A DNA stretch of 64,000 bases from positions 3,906,001 to 3,970,000 of the forward strand of contig CAWKOR010000001.1 of assembly GCA_963851325.1 (NCBI GenBank), read 5' to 3'. The stretch is from DATGKG01 sp963851325 (GTDB taxonomy: Bacteria; Desulfobacterota; Binatia; Binatales; Binataceae). Both the position numbers and the translations under genes were made by a program. Of this stretch, positions 26,998-36,023 are shown piece after piece. The notes under the pieces were generated by a model that had not been told where the DNA came from, ran no database searches, and worked only from the letters and a program-made list of their open reading frames with translations. Each line of letters opens with the position of its first letter. Position 1 is the first letter of the stretch.

Positions 26998-28764
26998 CTA
27001 CTCGCGTTCCTGGAAGCCCTCGAGGTTGCGCGAACGGCCGGTCTGGCGCAATTTGCGCAATGCCTTCGCCTCGATCTGGCGGATGCGCTCGCGGGTGACC
27101 GCGAACTGCTTGCCAACTTCCTCGAGCGTGTAGTCGGTCTTTTGGCCGATACCGAAACGCATGCGCAGGATTTGCTCCTCGCGAGGCGTCAGCGTCGCCA
27201 GCACCTTGCGGGTCTGCTCGCCGAGGTTGCCTTGAATCGCGGCTTCGACCGGGGAGGGCGCCAACTCATCCTCGACGAAATCGCCGAGCGAGCTTTCTTC
27301 CTCGTCGCCAATCGGAGTTTCCAGCGAAATCGGTTCCTTGACGATCTTGAGCACCTTCTGGACCTTGTCGAGCGGCATCTCCATCTGCTCGGCGATTTCC
27401 TCGGGGCTCGGCTCGCGGCCCAGTCGCTGCACCAGCAGGCGGGTCACACGCAGCAGCTTGTTGATGGTCTCGACCATATGGACCGGGATGCGGATGGTGC
27501 GGCCCTGGTCGGCGATCGCGCGCGACATCGACTGGCGAATCCACCAGGTCGCGTAGGTGGAGAATTTGTAGCCGCGCTGATACTCGAATTTGTCAACCGC
27601 GCGCATCAGACCGATGTTGCCTTCCTGGATCAAATCGAGAAATCCAAGACCGCGATTGGTGTAGCGCTTGGCGAGGCTGACGACGAGGCGCAGGTTGGCC
27701 TCGGTGAGTTCCTTCTTGGCGCGACGGCTCTTGCTCTGGCCGGCCGCGATAGTTTCGAGTTTGCGCGCATAGTCTTCGCCGGCGGCCTTGACGCGTTTCT
27801 CGATCGCCTTGATCGCCTTCTGGGCGTCACGAATCCTCTGCGCGATGTCGAGCAGATTCTCGCGGCTGTCGCCGACCTTCAGGACGTGGCGACGATCTTC
27901 GGCCTCGCCCGCTTCCTTGATGAGCTGGTTCTTGGTTCGTCCGGTTTCTTCTTCGTAGCGCGCGATCAGGCGTTCCGAGTTGAGGTACTCGTGCAGCAAC
28001 CGGCGCATCTCACCGATGATCGCTTCCTGGAGGCGGGGCGAGAGCGCCATGTCGCGCAACTCCTTCTTCACCCGCTCTTTGGTACGAAGATAATCCTTTT
28101 CGAGTTTCGGCTTGCGGCGCGGACCGACCTTGCTGTGAAACAGTTCCTCCTCGAACTCATCAAGCTTGGAACGGATCTCGGAAAGCTTTTTGAGCGAGAT
28201 GGTTAGCTTCTTGAGCTGCTTCTCGTCGGCTTCGGGACCGCGCTCCTCATCCGGATCCGAAGAGGGCTCGTCATTCTCTTCGTAGATTTCGCGCAACTCG
28301 GCTTCGCCCGCAAGCACTTTTTCGGCAATCTCGATGACGCGATCGAGCGTGACGGGGGAGCCCAGTACTTCTTCCTCAACCTCGATCTCGCCGGCCTCGA
28401 TACGTTTGGCGATTTCCACTTCCTGCTCGCGCGAAAGGAGCTGGAAGTTTCCCATTTCCTTGAGATAAAGGCGGACCGGATCCGACGACTCACCTACCGA
28501 TTCAGTAGCAGCCGCGGGAGCCGGGGCCTCGGGCTCGGCTTCTTCGGCTTCCTCTTCGGCGGCGGTCTCGGTTTCGGCGGTGGGAACTTCCTCGAGCACC
28601 TTGATATCGAGGTCCTCGAAGCTGTCCAACGCGGCGCGCAGATCGGTCGGAGACGCGACATCCTGGGGCAGGAAATCATTAACCTGATCGAATGTCAGGT
28701 AACCCTGCTCGCGGCCCAGATCGACAAGACCCTGGAGATCTTTTCCTTCGTACTTTGGCTTCAT
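26998..28764 (-). CDS. rpoD: RNA polymerase primary sigma factor
   Basis: The 588-residue sigma-70 factor shows all regions. An N-terminal 1.1 domain is followed by an acidic Ala/Glu linker, region 1.2 (SDPVRLYLKEMG), and a long charged non-conserved region with coiled-coil character. Region 2 contains LRLVVSLAKRYTNRGLGF and LIQEGNIGLMRAVDKF with the -10-melting aromatic run YKFSTYATWWIRQ. Region 3 has PVHMVETINKL, and region 4.2 has LEEVGKQFAVTRERIRQIE. It directs core polymerase to housekeeping promoters. It is a single gene with its own terminator; the 560 bases upstream hold its promoter region and no long gene. Confidence 0.97.
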   Translation of the reverse strand: MKPKYEGKDLQGLVDLGREQGYLTFDQVNDFLPQDVASPTDLRAALDSFEDLDIKVLEEVPTAETETAAEEEAEEAEPEAPAPAAATESVGESSDPVRLYLKEMGNFQLLSREQEVEIAKRIEAGEIEVEEEVLGSPVTLDRVIEIAEKVLAGEAELREIYEENDEPSSDPDEERGPEADEKQLKKLTISLKKLSEIRSKLDEFEEELFHSKVGPRRKPKLEKDYLRTKERVKKELRDMALSPRLQEAIIGEMRRLLHEYLNSERLIARYEEETGRTKNQLIKEAGEAEDRRHVLKVGDSRENLLDIAQRIRDAQKAIKAIEKRVKAAGEDYARKLETIAAGQSKSRRAKKELTEANLRLVVSLAKRYTNRGLGFLDLIQEGNIGLMRAVDKFEYQRGYKFSTYATWWIRQSMSRAIADQGRTIRIPVHMVETINKLLRVTRLLVQRLGREPSPEEIAEQMEMPLDKVQKVLKIVKEPISLETPIGDEEESSLGDFVEDELAPSPVEAAIQGNLGEQTRKVLATLTPREEQILRMRFGIGQKTDYTLEEVGKQFAVTRERIRQIEAKALRKLRQTGRSRNLEGFQERE

Positions 28765-29010
28765 GCTCTCAAATTTTCCGCCGGCCTCGAAATCGCTGCC
28801 GGAGCACGCAAAATTACCAACGACCGCTTCGGAGCCGGAACGAAAGACGGGTATAAGGCTGGCTCATCAGATTGAGATATAGAACGTGAATGACAAGACG
28901 GCAAGTTGTCGATGGCGAATAATCCACGTTATTCGCGCCGAAGCATCCTGTCAAACCGTTCAATACTAACGACGTAGCATCCCCCATCAAGTTTCAACCG
29001 GCTCCACGCA

Positions 29011-29163
29011 TTAAACGGGGCACTCCACGATCAGCGGATCCCCACGGGTGTAAATATATACACGATAGAGGCGGATCGCTCCGACATCGTCATAAAAACT
29101 TATGGAAGCAATCAGCGTACCCTCGCCGCGATAGGTGTGTTCGTATGCGAACGGAGGAAGCAT
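29011..29163 (-). CDS. Small hypothetical ORF, 50 residues
   Basis: In the gap between rpoD and glmS the minus strand encodes 50 residues beginning MLPPFAYEHTYRGEG and ending YTRGDPLIVECPV, with alternating hydrophobic and polar residues suggestive of a beta-rich domain. No ribosome-binding site is visible; the ATG follows directly after the arm of a strong hairpin. It may be a small protein, a gene remnant or chance. Confidence 0.3.
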   Translation of the reverse strand: MLPPFAYEHTYRGEGTLIASISFYDDVGAIRLYRVYIYTRGDPLIVECPV

Positions 29164-29170
29164 AAAGAGA

Positions 29171-29212
29171 ATTGGCGCGGACCGCCTGCCGAATCAGGCG
29201 ATCCGCGCCAAT
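29171..29212. terminator. 18-bp hairpin downstream of glmS
   Basis: ATTGGCGCGGACCGCCTG and CAGGCGATCCGCGCCAAT form an 18-pair stem with one G-U pair and loop CCGAAT. On the minus strand, the direction of glmS, it is followed by the weakly T-rich TCTCTTTATG. It probably ends glmS transcription or protects its 3' end. The remainder of the 28765-29325 gap holds only the small ORF noted at 29011. Confidence 0.55.
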
Positions 29213-29325
29213 CCTGGGGGACACAGGGTACTCATCTTATAGCAACTTTATCGCACCTACGCTAGTGCCAATCTTGGTGCGCCACGGTGGCTTCGTTTCG
29301 GCAATCCCGCACCCCCCGATGCTGC

Positions 29326-31188
29326 CTACTCGACGGTCACCGACTTCGCCAGATTGCGAGGCTGGTCCACATCGGTGCCGCGCTCCACCGCGATGTGGTA
29401 TGCGAGAAGCTGCAGCGGAACCGTCATCAGCACCGGCGTCAACAGCGACGACGTCGCGGGCACCTCGATGATATCGGCGGCGATCTTCGCTAACTCCGCC
29501 GAAGTATGATTGGTGACCGCGATGATTCTGCCGTTGCGCGACTCCACTTCTTTCATATTCGACAACGATTTCTCGAACAATTCATCGTTGGGGATGAGGA
29601 CCACCACCGGCATCTTGTCGTCGATTAGCGCGATGGGACCATGCTTCATCTCGCTCGCCGAATACCCTTCCGCGTGGATGTATGAGATCTCCTTAAGCTT
29701 TAGCGCCCCCTCGAACGCCACCGGATAGTCGATCCCGCGCCCCAGGAACAGAAAATCCTGTGCAGCCGCATACTTACGGGCGATGCGCTGGATGGTGGGT
29801 TCGTTTGTGATTATGGCCTCGATTTGTGAAGGGACGGCGAAAGCCGCCTTCAATAACTCCGATGCTTGCGCTTCCGATATCCTTCCGAGCCTCGACCCTA
29901 GATGTATTGCGTACAGATAATACGCCTCTATCTGTGTTAAGAAGCATTTTGTAGTTGTTACGCTAATCTCCGGGCCGCATCGTGTGTATATCTGCGCATC
30001 CGCCCTCCGCGCGATCGATGAATCCAGCGTATTCGTCAGGGCAATCAGATGGGTTCCCCGCGACGCCCCTTCCTCCATCGCCGCCAGCGTGTCCGCCGTC
30101 TCGCCCGATTGCGACACCGCCATCACGATGGTGCCCTTGCCGACCGGTGGCCGCCGATACCGAAACTCGCCGGCATAGTCGACCTCGACCGGGACCCCGG
30201 CGATCTCCTCGATGATAAACTTCCCTATCAGCGACGTTATCCACGATGCGCCCGCGCCCAGCATCACAATTCGCTCGATGGACTGCTCGCCGCCCGGCGG
30301 CATCAGGTCCATCTCGAAATTGACCGAGGCCGAATTGGCCGCCGCGCGCCCCGCCATCGTATCGATCCATGCTTGCGGCTGTTCGGCGATTTCCTTTCGC
30401 AGATAATGCCGGTAGCCGCCCTTGGTCGCCGCCGCCGCGTCCCATTCGATACGCCGCGGCGTCCGCGTCACCGGCGTCCCGTCAAACCTCATCACCTTGA
30501 TGCCCGCGCTTGAGACCTCGGCCAGCTCGCCGTCCTCCATCACCATCACGTTGCGCGTATGCTCCAGCAGCGCGGGAATATCCGACGCGATGAAGTTCTC
30601 GCCCGCGCCGAATCCGAGCACCATCGGCGTCGCGGTCTTGGCCGCCACCAGCTTGTCGGGCTCGGTCTCCGAGATAACGACGATCGAAAACGAGCCGCGC
30701 AGCCTCGCGACCGCGGCGCGCACCGCCTCGGTGAGTCCCATCGAACTGCCGCTGACCGAGCCGCATTCGTTTGAGCCGCCCAGGTTTTCCTCGATGAGAT
30801 GCGAAATCAGTTCGGTATCGGTCTCGGACTTCATCTTATGCCCGCGCCCGACCAGCTCCGCCCGCAGCGCGACGAAGTTCTCGACGATCCCGTTATGGAT
30901 GACGGCGACCGGCCCGGCCTTATGCGGATGCGCATTTTCCTCGGACGGTTTGCCATGGGTGGCCCACCTGGTGTGGCCGATTCCGATTTGGCCGCCGAGC
31001 GGCGCCTGTCCGACGATCGAGCGCAGATTTTCCAGTTTGCCCTTGGCGCGCCGAATATGCATCGCGCCGTTTTCGACCAGAGTGGCGATTCCGGCCGAGT
31101 CATAGCCGCGATATTCCAGCCGCTGCAGTCCTCCGATGAGGATTGGATAGGCTTCTTTATTTCCTACGTACCCAACGATTCCGCACAT
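29326..31188 (-). CDS. glmS: Glutamine--fructose-6-phosphate aminotransferase (isomerizing)
   Basis: A complete 620-residue enzyme. The N-terminal glutaminase domain starts MCGIVGYVGN with the catalytic Cys2 and contains GHTRWATHGKPSEENAHPH. Two SIS domains follow (MLGAGASWITSLIGKF and VVLIPNDELFEKSL regions), and the C terminus ends LAKSVTVE. It makes glucosamine-6-phosphate for peptidoglycan and lipopolysaccharide. It is longer than usual by a small insert around EENLGGSNECGSVSGSS near residue 145. No glmS ribozyme-like leader was recognised upstream. Confidence 0.97.
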   Translation of the reverse strand: MCGIVGYVGNKEAYPILIGGLQRLEYRGYDSAGIATLVENGAMHIRRAKGKLENLRSIVGQAPLGGQIGIGHTRWATHGKPSEENAHPHKAGPVAVIHNGIVENFVALRAELVGRGHKMKSETDTELISHLIEENLGGSNECGSVSGSSMGLTEAVRAAVARLRGSFSIVVISETEPDKLVAAKTATPMVLGFGAGENFIASDIPALLEHTRNVMVMEDGELAEVSSAGIKVMRFDGTPVTRTPRRIEWDAAAATKGGYRHYLRKEIAEQPQAWIDTMAGRAAANSASVNFEMDLMPPGGEQSIERIVMLGAGASWITSLIGKFIIEEIAGVPVEVDYAGEFRYRRPPVGKGTIVMAVSQSGETADTLAAMEEGASRGTHLIALTNTLDSSIARRADAQIYTRCGPEISVTTTKCFLTQIEAYYLYAIHLGSRLGRISEAQASELLKAAFAVPSQIEAIITNEPTIQRIARKYAAAQDFLFLGRGIDYPVAFEGALKLKEISYIHAEGYSASEMKHGPIALIDDKMPVVVLIPNDELFEKSLSNMKEVESRNGRIIAVTNHTSAELAKIAADIIEVPATSSLLTPVLMTVPLQLLAYHIAVERGTDVDQPRNLAKSVTVE

Positions 31189-31975
31189 AGTCTTCTCCTA
31201 AATATTCCCTTCTCTCGCTGCGCGACAGAAGGTGGCTGGCGCGCAGGCCGCTCTTGCGGCCCGCGTGCCAGACGGATGAGAGCCGGAGGGCGTCTTCGCC
31301 CGACGGTGCCGGCATACCGCGCACTCCCGCTCTTCATCTGGTCACTCTGACCGAAGGCTCTTGCCGCGCGTGAACAGCTCGCGTGCGTTGCGCCTGTGCG
31401 TCCGAATGACGCGTTCTTCCTTCCTTGTCATCCTGAGCGCAGTCGAAGGATCTTCGCGAAGCGATGCTCCGAAATGCTTCGCCTGCTTGCTCAAAATGAC
31501 GCCAAATATTTGTGGGGAGAGTTTAAGATTTGATGCAGGGTCCGTTGACCCTACCCACTTGAGCCGGGATTTGTCGTGCGGTCACCCGCGCGGTTTGTCC
31601 GACTCTGACGATTGTGGAACCGGGAAGCCATCCGCCGAATCTCTCGATAAGCTTCCACCTCGTTAACTCGCTCGATGCGAGTCTGGCGCTACTCTCGGTT
31701 AAAATGGTCGAAAGACGCTGCCTTCCTTCATCATCTCTCCTGCGCCCTGGCGGGAGAGACAAGAGTGAGGGTGCCTTTCTTATTCCGCTATCGATGACCT
31801 CCTTCGAATGACTCGGGCGCGCCACCCTGTACAAATATTGTGACTTACCGTCAGGCCTGAATCAATCTCTAGTCCCGTGTAGCTCGATGACTTCAGCGCG
31901 GAGGCACAGCCTTGTTCCACAACAGTGTAGAATCACAGCGTTCATGCTAATCTTCCAATCGGAGTTTGCAACGAA
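31189..31975. other. Gene-free stretch with dispersed-repeat-like sequence
   Basis: No convincing gene is seen over 787 bases. The stretch contains a TCATCCTGAGCGCAGTCGAA block at 31430-31449 running into GGATCTTCGCGAAGCGA, and later GCTCAAAATGACG. This type of motif recurs between genes in many soil bacteria. A CGGGAGAGACAAGAGTGAGGG motif of the same kind lies near 31753-31773. It borders the accessory module that begins at 31976. Confidence 0.45.
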
Positions 31976-32575
31976 ATGATCTCTGACGAACCAAAGGCCA
32001 ATGAACTCCAGGTACTGGCGCAGGTTTTGGACGCATTGACACCGCTAGAAGCGGACAGCCAGACGCGGATCCTTGAGACGGCAGCGACCTTCTTTCAACT
32101 TGGATCCTTGCGTCGAACCCATTCCCTAGAACCCATACACAATGGTGAGTCTTTAACCGTCTCCTTCTCGGACGAGCGGGCGCTCTCGCCCAAGGCATTC
32201 ATAATGCAAAAGGAGCCGCGCAGCGATGTCGAGCGAGTTGCGTGCTTAGCTTATTACCTCACGCACTATCGAGATACTCCGCATTTCAAGACACTTGACA
32301 TTAGTAAACTCAACACCGAGGCGGCCCAAATAAAGTTTTCGAACCCCACTGTCGCTGTAAACAACGCAATGCAAATGCATTACTTGGTGTCAGCTTCTAA
32401 GGCGGCAAAACAGTTGAGTGCTCTCGGCGAGCAGTTCGTGCTTGCCCTTCCGAATAGGGAGGCTGCAAAAGCTGTTATGGCGAACGACCGGAGCCGCCGG
32501 CGGACTAAGAAATCTGTCCCGGTTGTGGATCCGCCAGTCGAGATCTCAAGAGTTGAAATGTCATCGGACAAGTGA
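31976..32575 (+). CDS. Hypothetical protein, first gene of decayed ParA/RelA-SpoT module
   Basis: No family was recognised. The 199-residue soluble protein has an N-terminal helix of the pattern LQVLAQVLDALTPLEADSQT, a strongly patterned middle (DVERVACLAYYLTHYRDTPHF, TEAAQIKFSNPTVAVNNA, SAKQLSALGEQFVLALP-like), and a basic C terminus RRRTKK. The helical middle could be a DNA- or protein-binding domain. Its stop overlaps the ATG of the ParA-like gene (TGATG), so the two are translationally coupled. The region appears richer in A+T than neighbouring genes, consistent with transfer (judged by eye). Confidence 0.65.
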   Translation: MISDEPKANELQVLAQVLDALTPLEADSQTRILETAATFFQLGSLRRTHSLEPIHNGESLTVSFSDERALSPKAFIMQKEPRSDVERVACLAYYLTHYRDTPHFKTLDISKLNTEAAQIKFSNPTVAVNNAMQMHYLVSASKAAKQLSALGEQFVLALPNREAAKAVMANDRSRRRTKKSVPVVDPPVEISRVEMSSDK

Positions 32576-33488
32576 TGGCTAATAGGGCGTCCGGGCGAAT
32601 GACGGGTGGACGAACGGTCCGGATTGCAATCTTCAATCACAAGGGCGGAGTCGGAAAGACCACCCTAACGGTTAACGTGGCGGCAGCTCTCGCGTCTCTT
32701 GGCAAGACGGTTCTTCTAGTGGACTCCGACCCGCAGTGCAATCTAACTTCCTACCTAGTCCAAGAGGATGTAGTCGACGATCTTCTGGATAGATCGGACA
32801 GCCCATCCGGTCAGACGATTTGGTCAGCAATGAGACCTGTCTACGAAGGTGCAGGCGACATCCACACGATTAACCCCTGGAGCTTCCGCTTGGGTTTCTG
32901 GTACCCGGCGATATCCGTCTATCGGAATTCGAACAGGAATTGATTCCCTTCTGGAATGACTGTTACCGGAGGAAACCACGAGGTTTTCGTGGCACCACGG
33001 CGATCAGTCACCTCGTCAATCGGATCGCAAAACAGAAAAATATCGACTACGTGTTCTACGATGCCGGGCCGAATATTGGCCCTCTCAATAGAGTTCTTCT
33101 TCTCGATTGCGACTATTTCATAGTCCCGGCCGCTTGCGATCTTTTTTCCATTCGGGCGTTTAAGACCCTCGGTCATATGTTGGCTTCGTGGATAAAGGAC
33201 TGGAGGATAATCGAGGAACTTGCGCCCCCTAATGTCCCTTTGCTGCCGGGTTCACCGCGATTTCTTGGGTACATTGCCCAGCGGTTCAAGGTATACGGCG
33301 CCCAGTTCGCGAAAGGTTACGCTGCCTACCTGCCGCGCATTGAAAGAAACATCAACAGCGATGTCGTAGCGGTGCTCCGGCAACTGGATGCTGAATTGGC
33401 TTCAGTTTCTATGAAGGAGCAGCGTCTAGGGGAGGTGAAGGACTTCGGTTCCATTGCTACCGCCTCGCAGTCTGAAGGTCGTCCATGA
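32575..33488 (+). pseudogene. ParA/MinD-like ATPase, one-base frameshift
   Basis: The 5' part carries the deviant Walker A IFNHKGGVGKTTLTVN and the LLVDSDPQCNLTSYL switch. The 3' part in another frame continues with LVPGDIRLSEFEQELIPFW, then YVFYDAGPNIGPLNRVLLL (Walker B-like Asp) and DYFIVPAACDLFSIRA. Sense switches frame at 32896-32898: restoring one C in GGTTTCTGG gives GFLVPGD. Restored, it is about 304 residues. ParA-type ATPases dimerise on DNA; in accessory loci they also accompany toxin or defence genes. The gene overlaps its upstream neighbour and a 34-residue frame downstream (ATGA). Confidence 0.8.
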
Positions 33489-33589
33489 AAAACGTCAGTC
33501 AAGGTACTCCCCAACAGCGAGAAGACGCCAGCGGGACCTTCAAGGAAATTGCTCGCAATATTATCGCGCGTGCCAAGGTTCCAGTTTAA
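33485..33589 (+). CDS. Small ORF, 34 residues, between ParA-like and RelA/SpoT genes
   Basis: An ATG overlapping the ParA-like stop (ATGA) opens a 34-residue frame, MKNVSQGTPQQREDASG…IARAKVPV, ending just before the RelA/SpoT start. The tight couplings on both sides argue it is translated. It is amphipathic and basic at its C terminus. A small antitoxin-like or leader role is conceivable but unsupported by similarity. Confidence 0.4.
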   Translation: MKNVSQGTPQQREDASGTFKEIARNIIARAKVPV

Positions 33590-33777
33590 TTGATGCATCC
33601 GGCGGCCCTTACGAAAGCTCAGAAGGCTCTGATTGATGAGCTCGTGAAGCACTATGTAGACAACGAATCAATGATTCGTCGCTTCTTGATAAGCTTCTAT
33701 GACCCGATTGTCGATGCGATGCAGGAGCGCGAACCACTCTATGGTCTCGTGCATTCTATCAAGCAGCGGATGAAGGA

Positions 33778-35147
33778 GGTAGTGTCTCTCTTTTGGTGGA
33801 AAAGCTATAAAGCATCTCCGGCAGTGAGCGATTTTACCATCCGGCCCTCATGCCGCGTCGGCTGTTGTAGAAGCGGAGTCTAACTCGTACCAACCTACCA
33901 CACGACGCAACTTGATCTGGCCGCTGCGTAAAAGTCCGAACATCAGAAGCAGCACCGCCTCTTCGCTCGGTAACGAGGCCTGGGTCTTGGTGCGCCGGCG
34001 AAACTCCTCGTTGATCCGCTCCAGCGCGTTGGTGGTACGCAGCGCCTTCCATTGCGCGAACGGAAAGGCAATGAAAGTGAAGAGCTGATCGCCGGCTTCC
34101 TCGAAACTCTGATAGACCGCCTGGCAGCGCAACTTCCACTTACGCGCGAACCCACGCCGCGCCTGCTCGACCGCCTCGCGGCCTTCCGCGTAGATCATGC
34201 GCCGATAGTCTTCCGCCAACTCCTCGCGCAGATGGGCGGGGGCCTTGGCCAACAGGTTCCAGAGCTTGTGATTGGTGCAACGTTGAATCGCGAGCGCTGG
34301 CCATTGCGACCGCAGCGCTGCCGCCAGCCCCGGATTGCCGTCGATCACCGCCAGTTGCGGAGCGCCCAGCTTGCGCTCAGCCAGCGCCTGCACCACCTCG
34401 AGCCATGCCCGCTCGCTTTCCACCCCGGCCAGTCTTAGGTCCACGATCTCGCGATGTCCGTTGGCGCACACCGCCAGCGTCACCAGCACCGGCACCCGCA
34501 CCCGCTTCTTGCCGATTCGCACTCGCGGATACCAGCCGTCCAGGAACAGATAGCGAACCCTCAGCTCGCTGAGATCGCGCCCCGCCCAAGCCGCAAAATC
34601 TTCGCGCAGGCGTCCGACCAGACGCGATACCGCGTCCTTCGACAACGGTGCACCACGCAGCAGCGGCGCCAGCGCTCCGCGCAAGCGTCGCGTATTGGTG
34701 CCGCTTAGGTACACCCCCAGGATCGCTTCATCGACGCGCGCGGTCCTCCGCTGATAGCGCGGGATGATCTGGCTGCGCCATTCGTGTCGCCTACCGTTCT
34801 CATTTAGCGTTCGTGCGCGCGGCATCGCGATAGTGGTCGCGCCGAGGCTGGTGCTCAGAGTTCGCGCGCGATGGCCGTGCCGATACCCGGCGCGCTGCTC
34901 GCCCACCCGCTGCGAATTCGCCGCTCCCAGCGCTTCTTCTAACTCCTGCTCGACGATCAGCTCGATGGTGTCTCGAATCCGTTCGCGCAGCAGTTCTTCC
35001 AATGATCCTTTCCCGTCGCTAGCGCTCCTGCTATCCCTTTCCATGGCGTCATCCTCCGGCACCCGCCTCCCAGCGGGCGCGAGTTGTGGCTCAACTCGCC
35101 GGATCTTGACGCTTTTTTCACTTTTCCACCAACTTCACGACACCACC
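33778..35147 (-). mobile_element. IS256-family insertion sequence
   Basis: Terminal inverted repeats at 33778-33804 and 35121-35147 match at 20 of 27 positions, with GGTxGTGTC at the tips and TTGGTGGAAAAG inside. They enclose one transposase gene. No target-site duplication flanks the element: the left flank is ATGAAGGA and the right GTGTAGGC. This agrees with the apparent deletion in the interrupted RelA/SpoT gene. The exact ends are inferred from the repeats. Confidence 0.8.
33848..35062 (-). CDS. IS256 (Mutator-type) transposase
   Basis: An intact 404-residue DDE transposase of the IS256 family. Catalytic residues are visible in YLFLDGWYPRVR (first Asp), LAVIDGNPGLAAAL (second Asp) and TTNALERINEEFRRRTK (Glu). 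The CTNHKLWNLL motif typical of the family lies between the second Asp and the Glu. It is likely still active in itself. The GC-rich sequence contrasts with the more A+T-rich genes it landed in. Confidence 0.95.
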   Translation of the reverse strand: MPEDDAMERDSRSASDGKGSLEELLRERIRDTIELIVEQELEEALGAANSQRVGEQRAGYRHGHRARTLSTSLGATTIAMPRARTLNENGRRHEWRSQIIPRYQRRTARVDEAILGVYLSGTNTRRLRGALAPLLRGAPLSKDAVSRLVGRLREDFAAWAGRDLSELRVRYLFLDGWYPRVRIGKKRVRVPVLVTLAVCANGHREIVDLRLAGVESERAWLEVVQALAERKLGAPQLAVIDGNPGLAAALRSQWPALAIQRCTNHKLWNLLAKAPAHLREELAEDYRRMIYAEGREAVEQARRGFARKWKLRCQAVYQSFEEAGDQLFTFIAFPFAQWKALRTTNALERINEEFRRRTKTQASLPSEEAVLLLMFGLLRSGQIKLRRVVGWYELDSASTTADAA

Positions 35148-35576
35148 GTGTAGGCTGCTCCACTTGCACACACAACAAGTGAAGGAAATTCACCTTATTC
35201 TCTTGAAAATATTGGATGAGGCGCAGTGCGATTTATTCGGTAAACCGTTTGCTCACATCTGGGATATGGAATATCGAGCATATTTTCAGAGCATCGGAAT
35301 ATTGAGTAAGGATGAATGCAGAACTCTATTCAAGTCTTCACTACGTGGTTAACGCCGCGGAGCAAAAAGAACACCAAGATCACTTGCGAGATCCAGGTTC
35401 GCACTCTTGCCGACGAGATTTGGGGTGAAATAGACCACCGCCTCAACTATCCGATAGAGCATCAAAGCCTAGCTTGCCGCGAGCAAATTAAATCGTTGGC
35501 GAGAGTCGCCTCCAGTTGCAGCCGTCTGGTTGATTCCATCATGGCCACGCACCTGGACTGGGAAAAGAACCTGTAG

Positions 35577-36023
35577 GTTTCGACTTCGGCGGCAGGCGAT
35601 CTGCGCCAGCGCTTTAACACACCACTCATTAGATCAGAAGTTTCACACCGCTGGTTCTGGCAGCACGCCGAGTGGTGTGCGCCGAATGCGCGAGGTCGAC
35701 CACCGACCGCAAACGTGGGCGCATAGATCCCTGCTAGCTCGAAATCCTCTACCTCAAGGATGCGATACTTTAAGAAATTTGACCTCGTCCGGTTCTGAGT
35801 GATCAACGCCGGGACCGAAGAAGACAATTCTCGCTCCGTGGATGGCGGGAAGTATTCGCGGATGTCTGGATCTGAGACTGTCTTGCGCGTGACCTCTGGG
35901 TTTTGAGACCCGCCGTTATTTCTCCACCCACCACGGATGCCCTCGTGGCGCCGATGGAACTTCGCCATCCAACCGCATTTGGCCGCTATTGCGCGCGCGA
36001 GGCCTTCGCGACTTAATCTCAGC
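35577..36023. other. Stretch between RelA/SpoT remnant and DNA ligase gene
   Basis: There is no recognised gene over 447 bases. A minus-strand frame (35968 down to 35462) could encode 168 residues including SDPDIREYFPPSTERELSS and FLKYRILEVEDFELAG, but it overlaps the RelA/SpoT 3' end and was not assigned. The stretch may contain further decayed accessory sequence. Confidence 0.3.

Larger units (their letters stand above)
33593..35576 (+). pseudogene. RelA/SpoT-domain gene interrupted by IS256 element and frameshifts
   Basis: The N-terminal part (33593-33777) encodes KALIDELVKHYVDNESMIRRFL and LVHSIKQRMKE, the helical start of a stand-alone (p)ppGpp synthetase-like domain. The insertion element follows. 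Sense resumes at 35148 with CRLLHLHTQQVKEIHLILLK, the strand-helix of the same domain, then YSSLHYVVNAAEQKEH in another frame (about 35312), then TCEIQVRTLADEIWGEIDHRLNYP in a third frame to the stop at 35576. About 35-40 codons normally between SIKxRxK and the DLAGxR strand are missing, so the insertion came with a deletion. The gene is dead. Intact relatives make alarmones or act as toxic synthetases. Confidence 0.8.

Noticed and set aside
26734..28206. 490-residue plus-strand reading frame opposite rpoD
   Set aside because: It is the mirror of the GC-rich rpoD codons, has Leu/Ala-rich composition and no family pattern; rpoD is certain.
31189..31260. glmS ribozyme or riboswitch upstream of glmS
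   Set aside because: No conserved ribozyme core was recognised in the leader.
33771..35186. TGAAGGA copies at 33771-33777 and 35180-35186 as the IS256 target duplication
   Set aside because: The right copy lies 32 bases outside the terminal inverted repeat, and the intervening bases encode RelA/SpoT residues.
35462..35968. 168-residue minus-strand frame with some protein-like stretches
   Set aside because: Overlaps the RelA/SpoT 3' end, lacks a good start signal and matches no family I know; it may be a remnant but cannot be supported.
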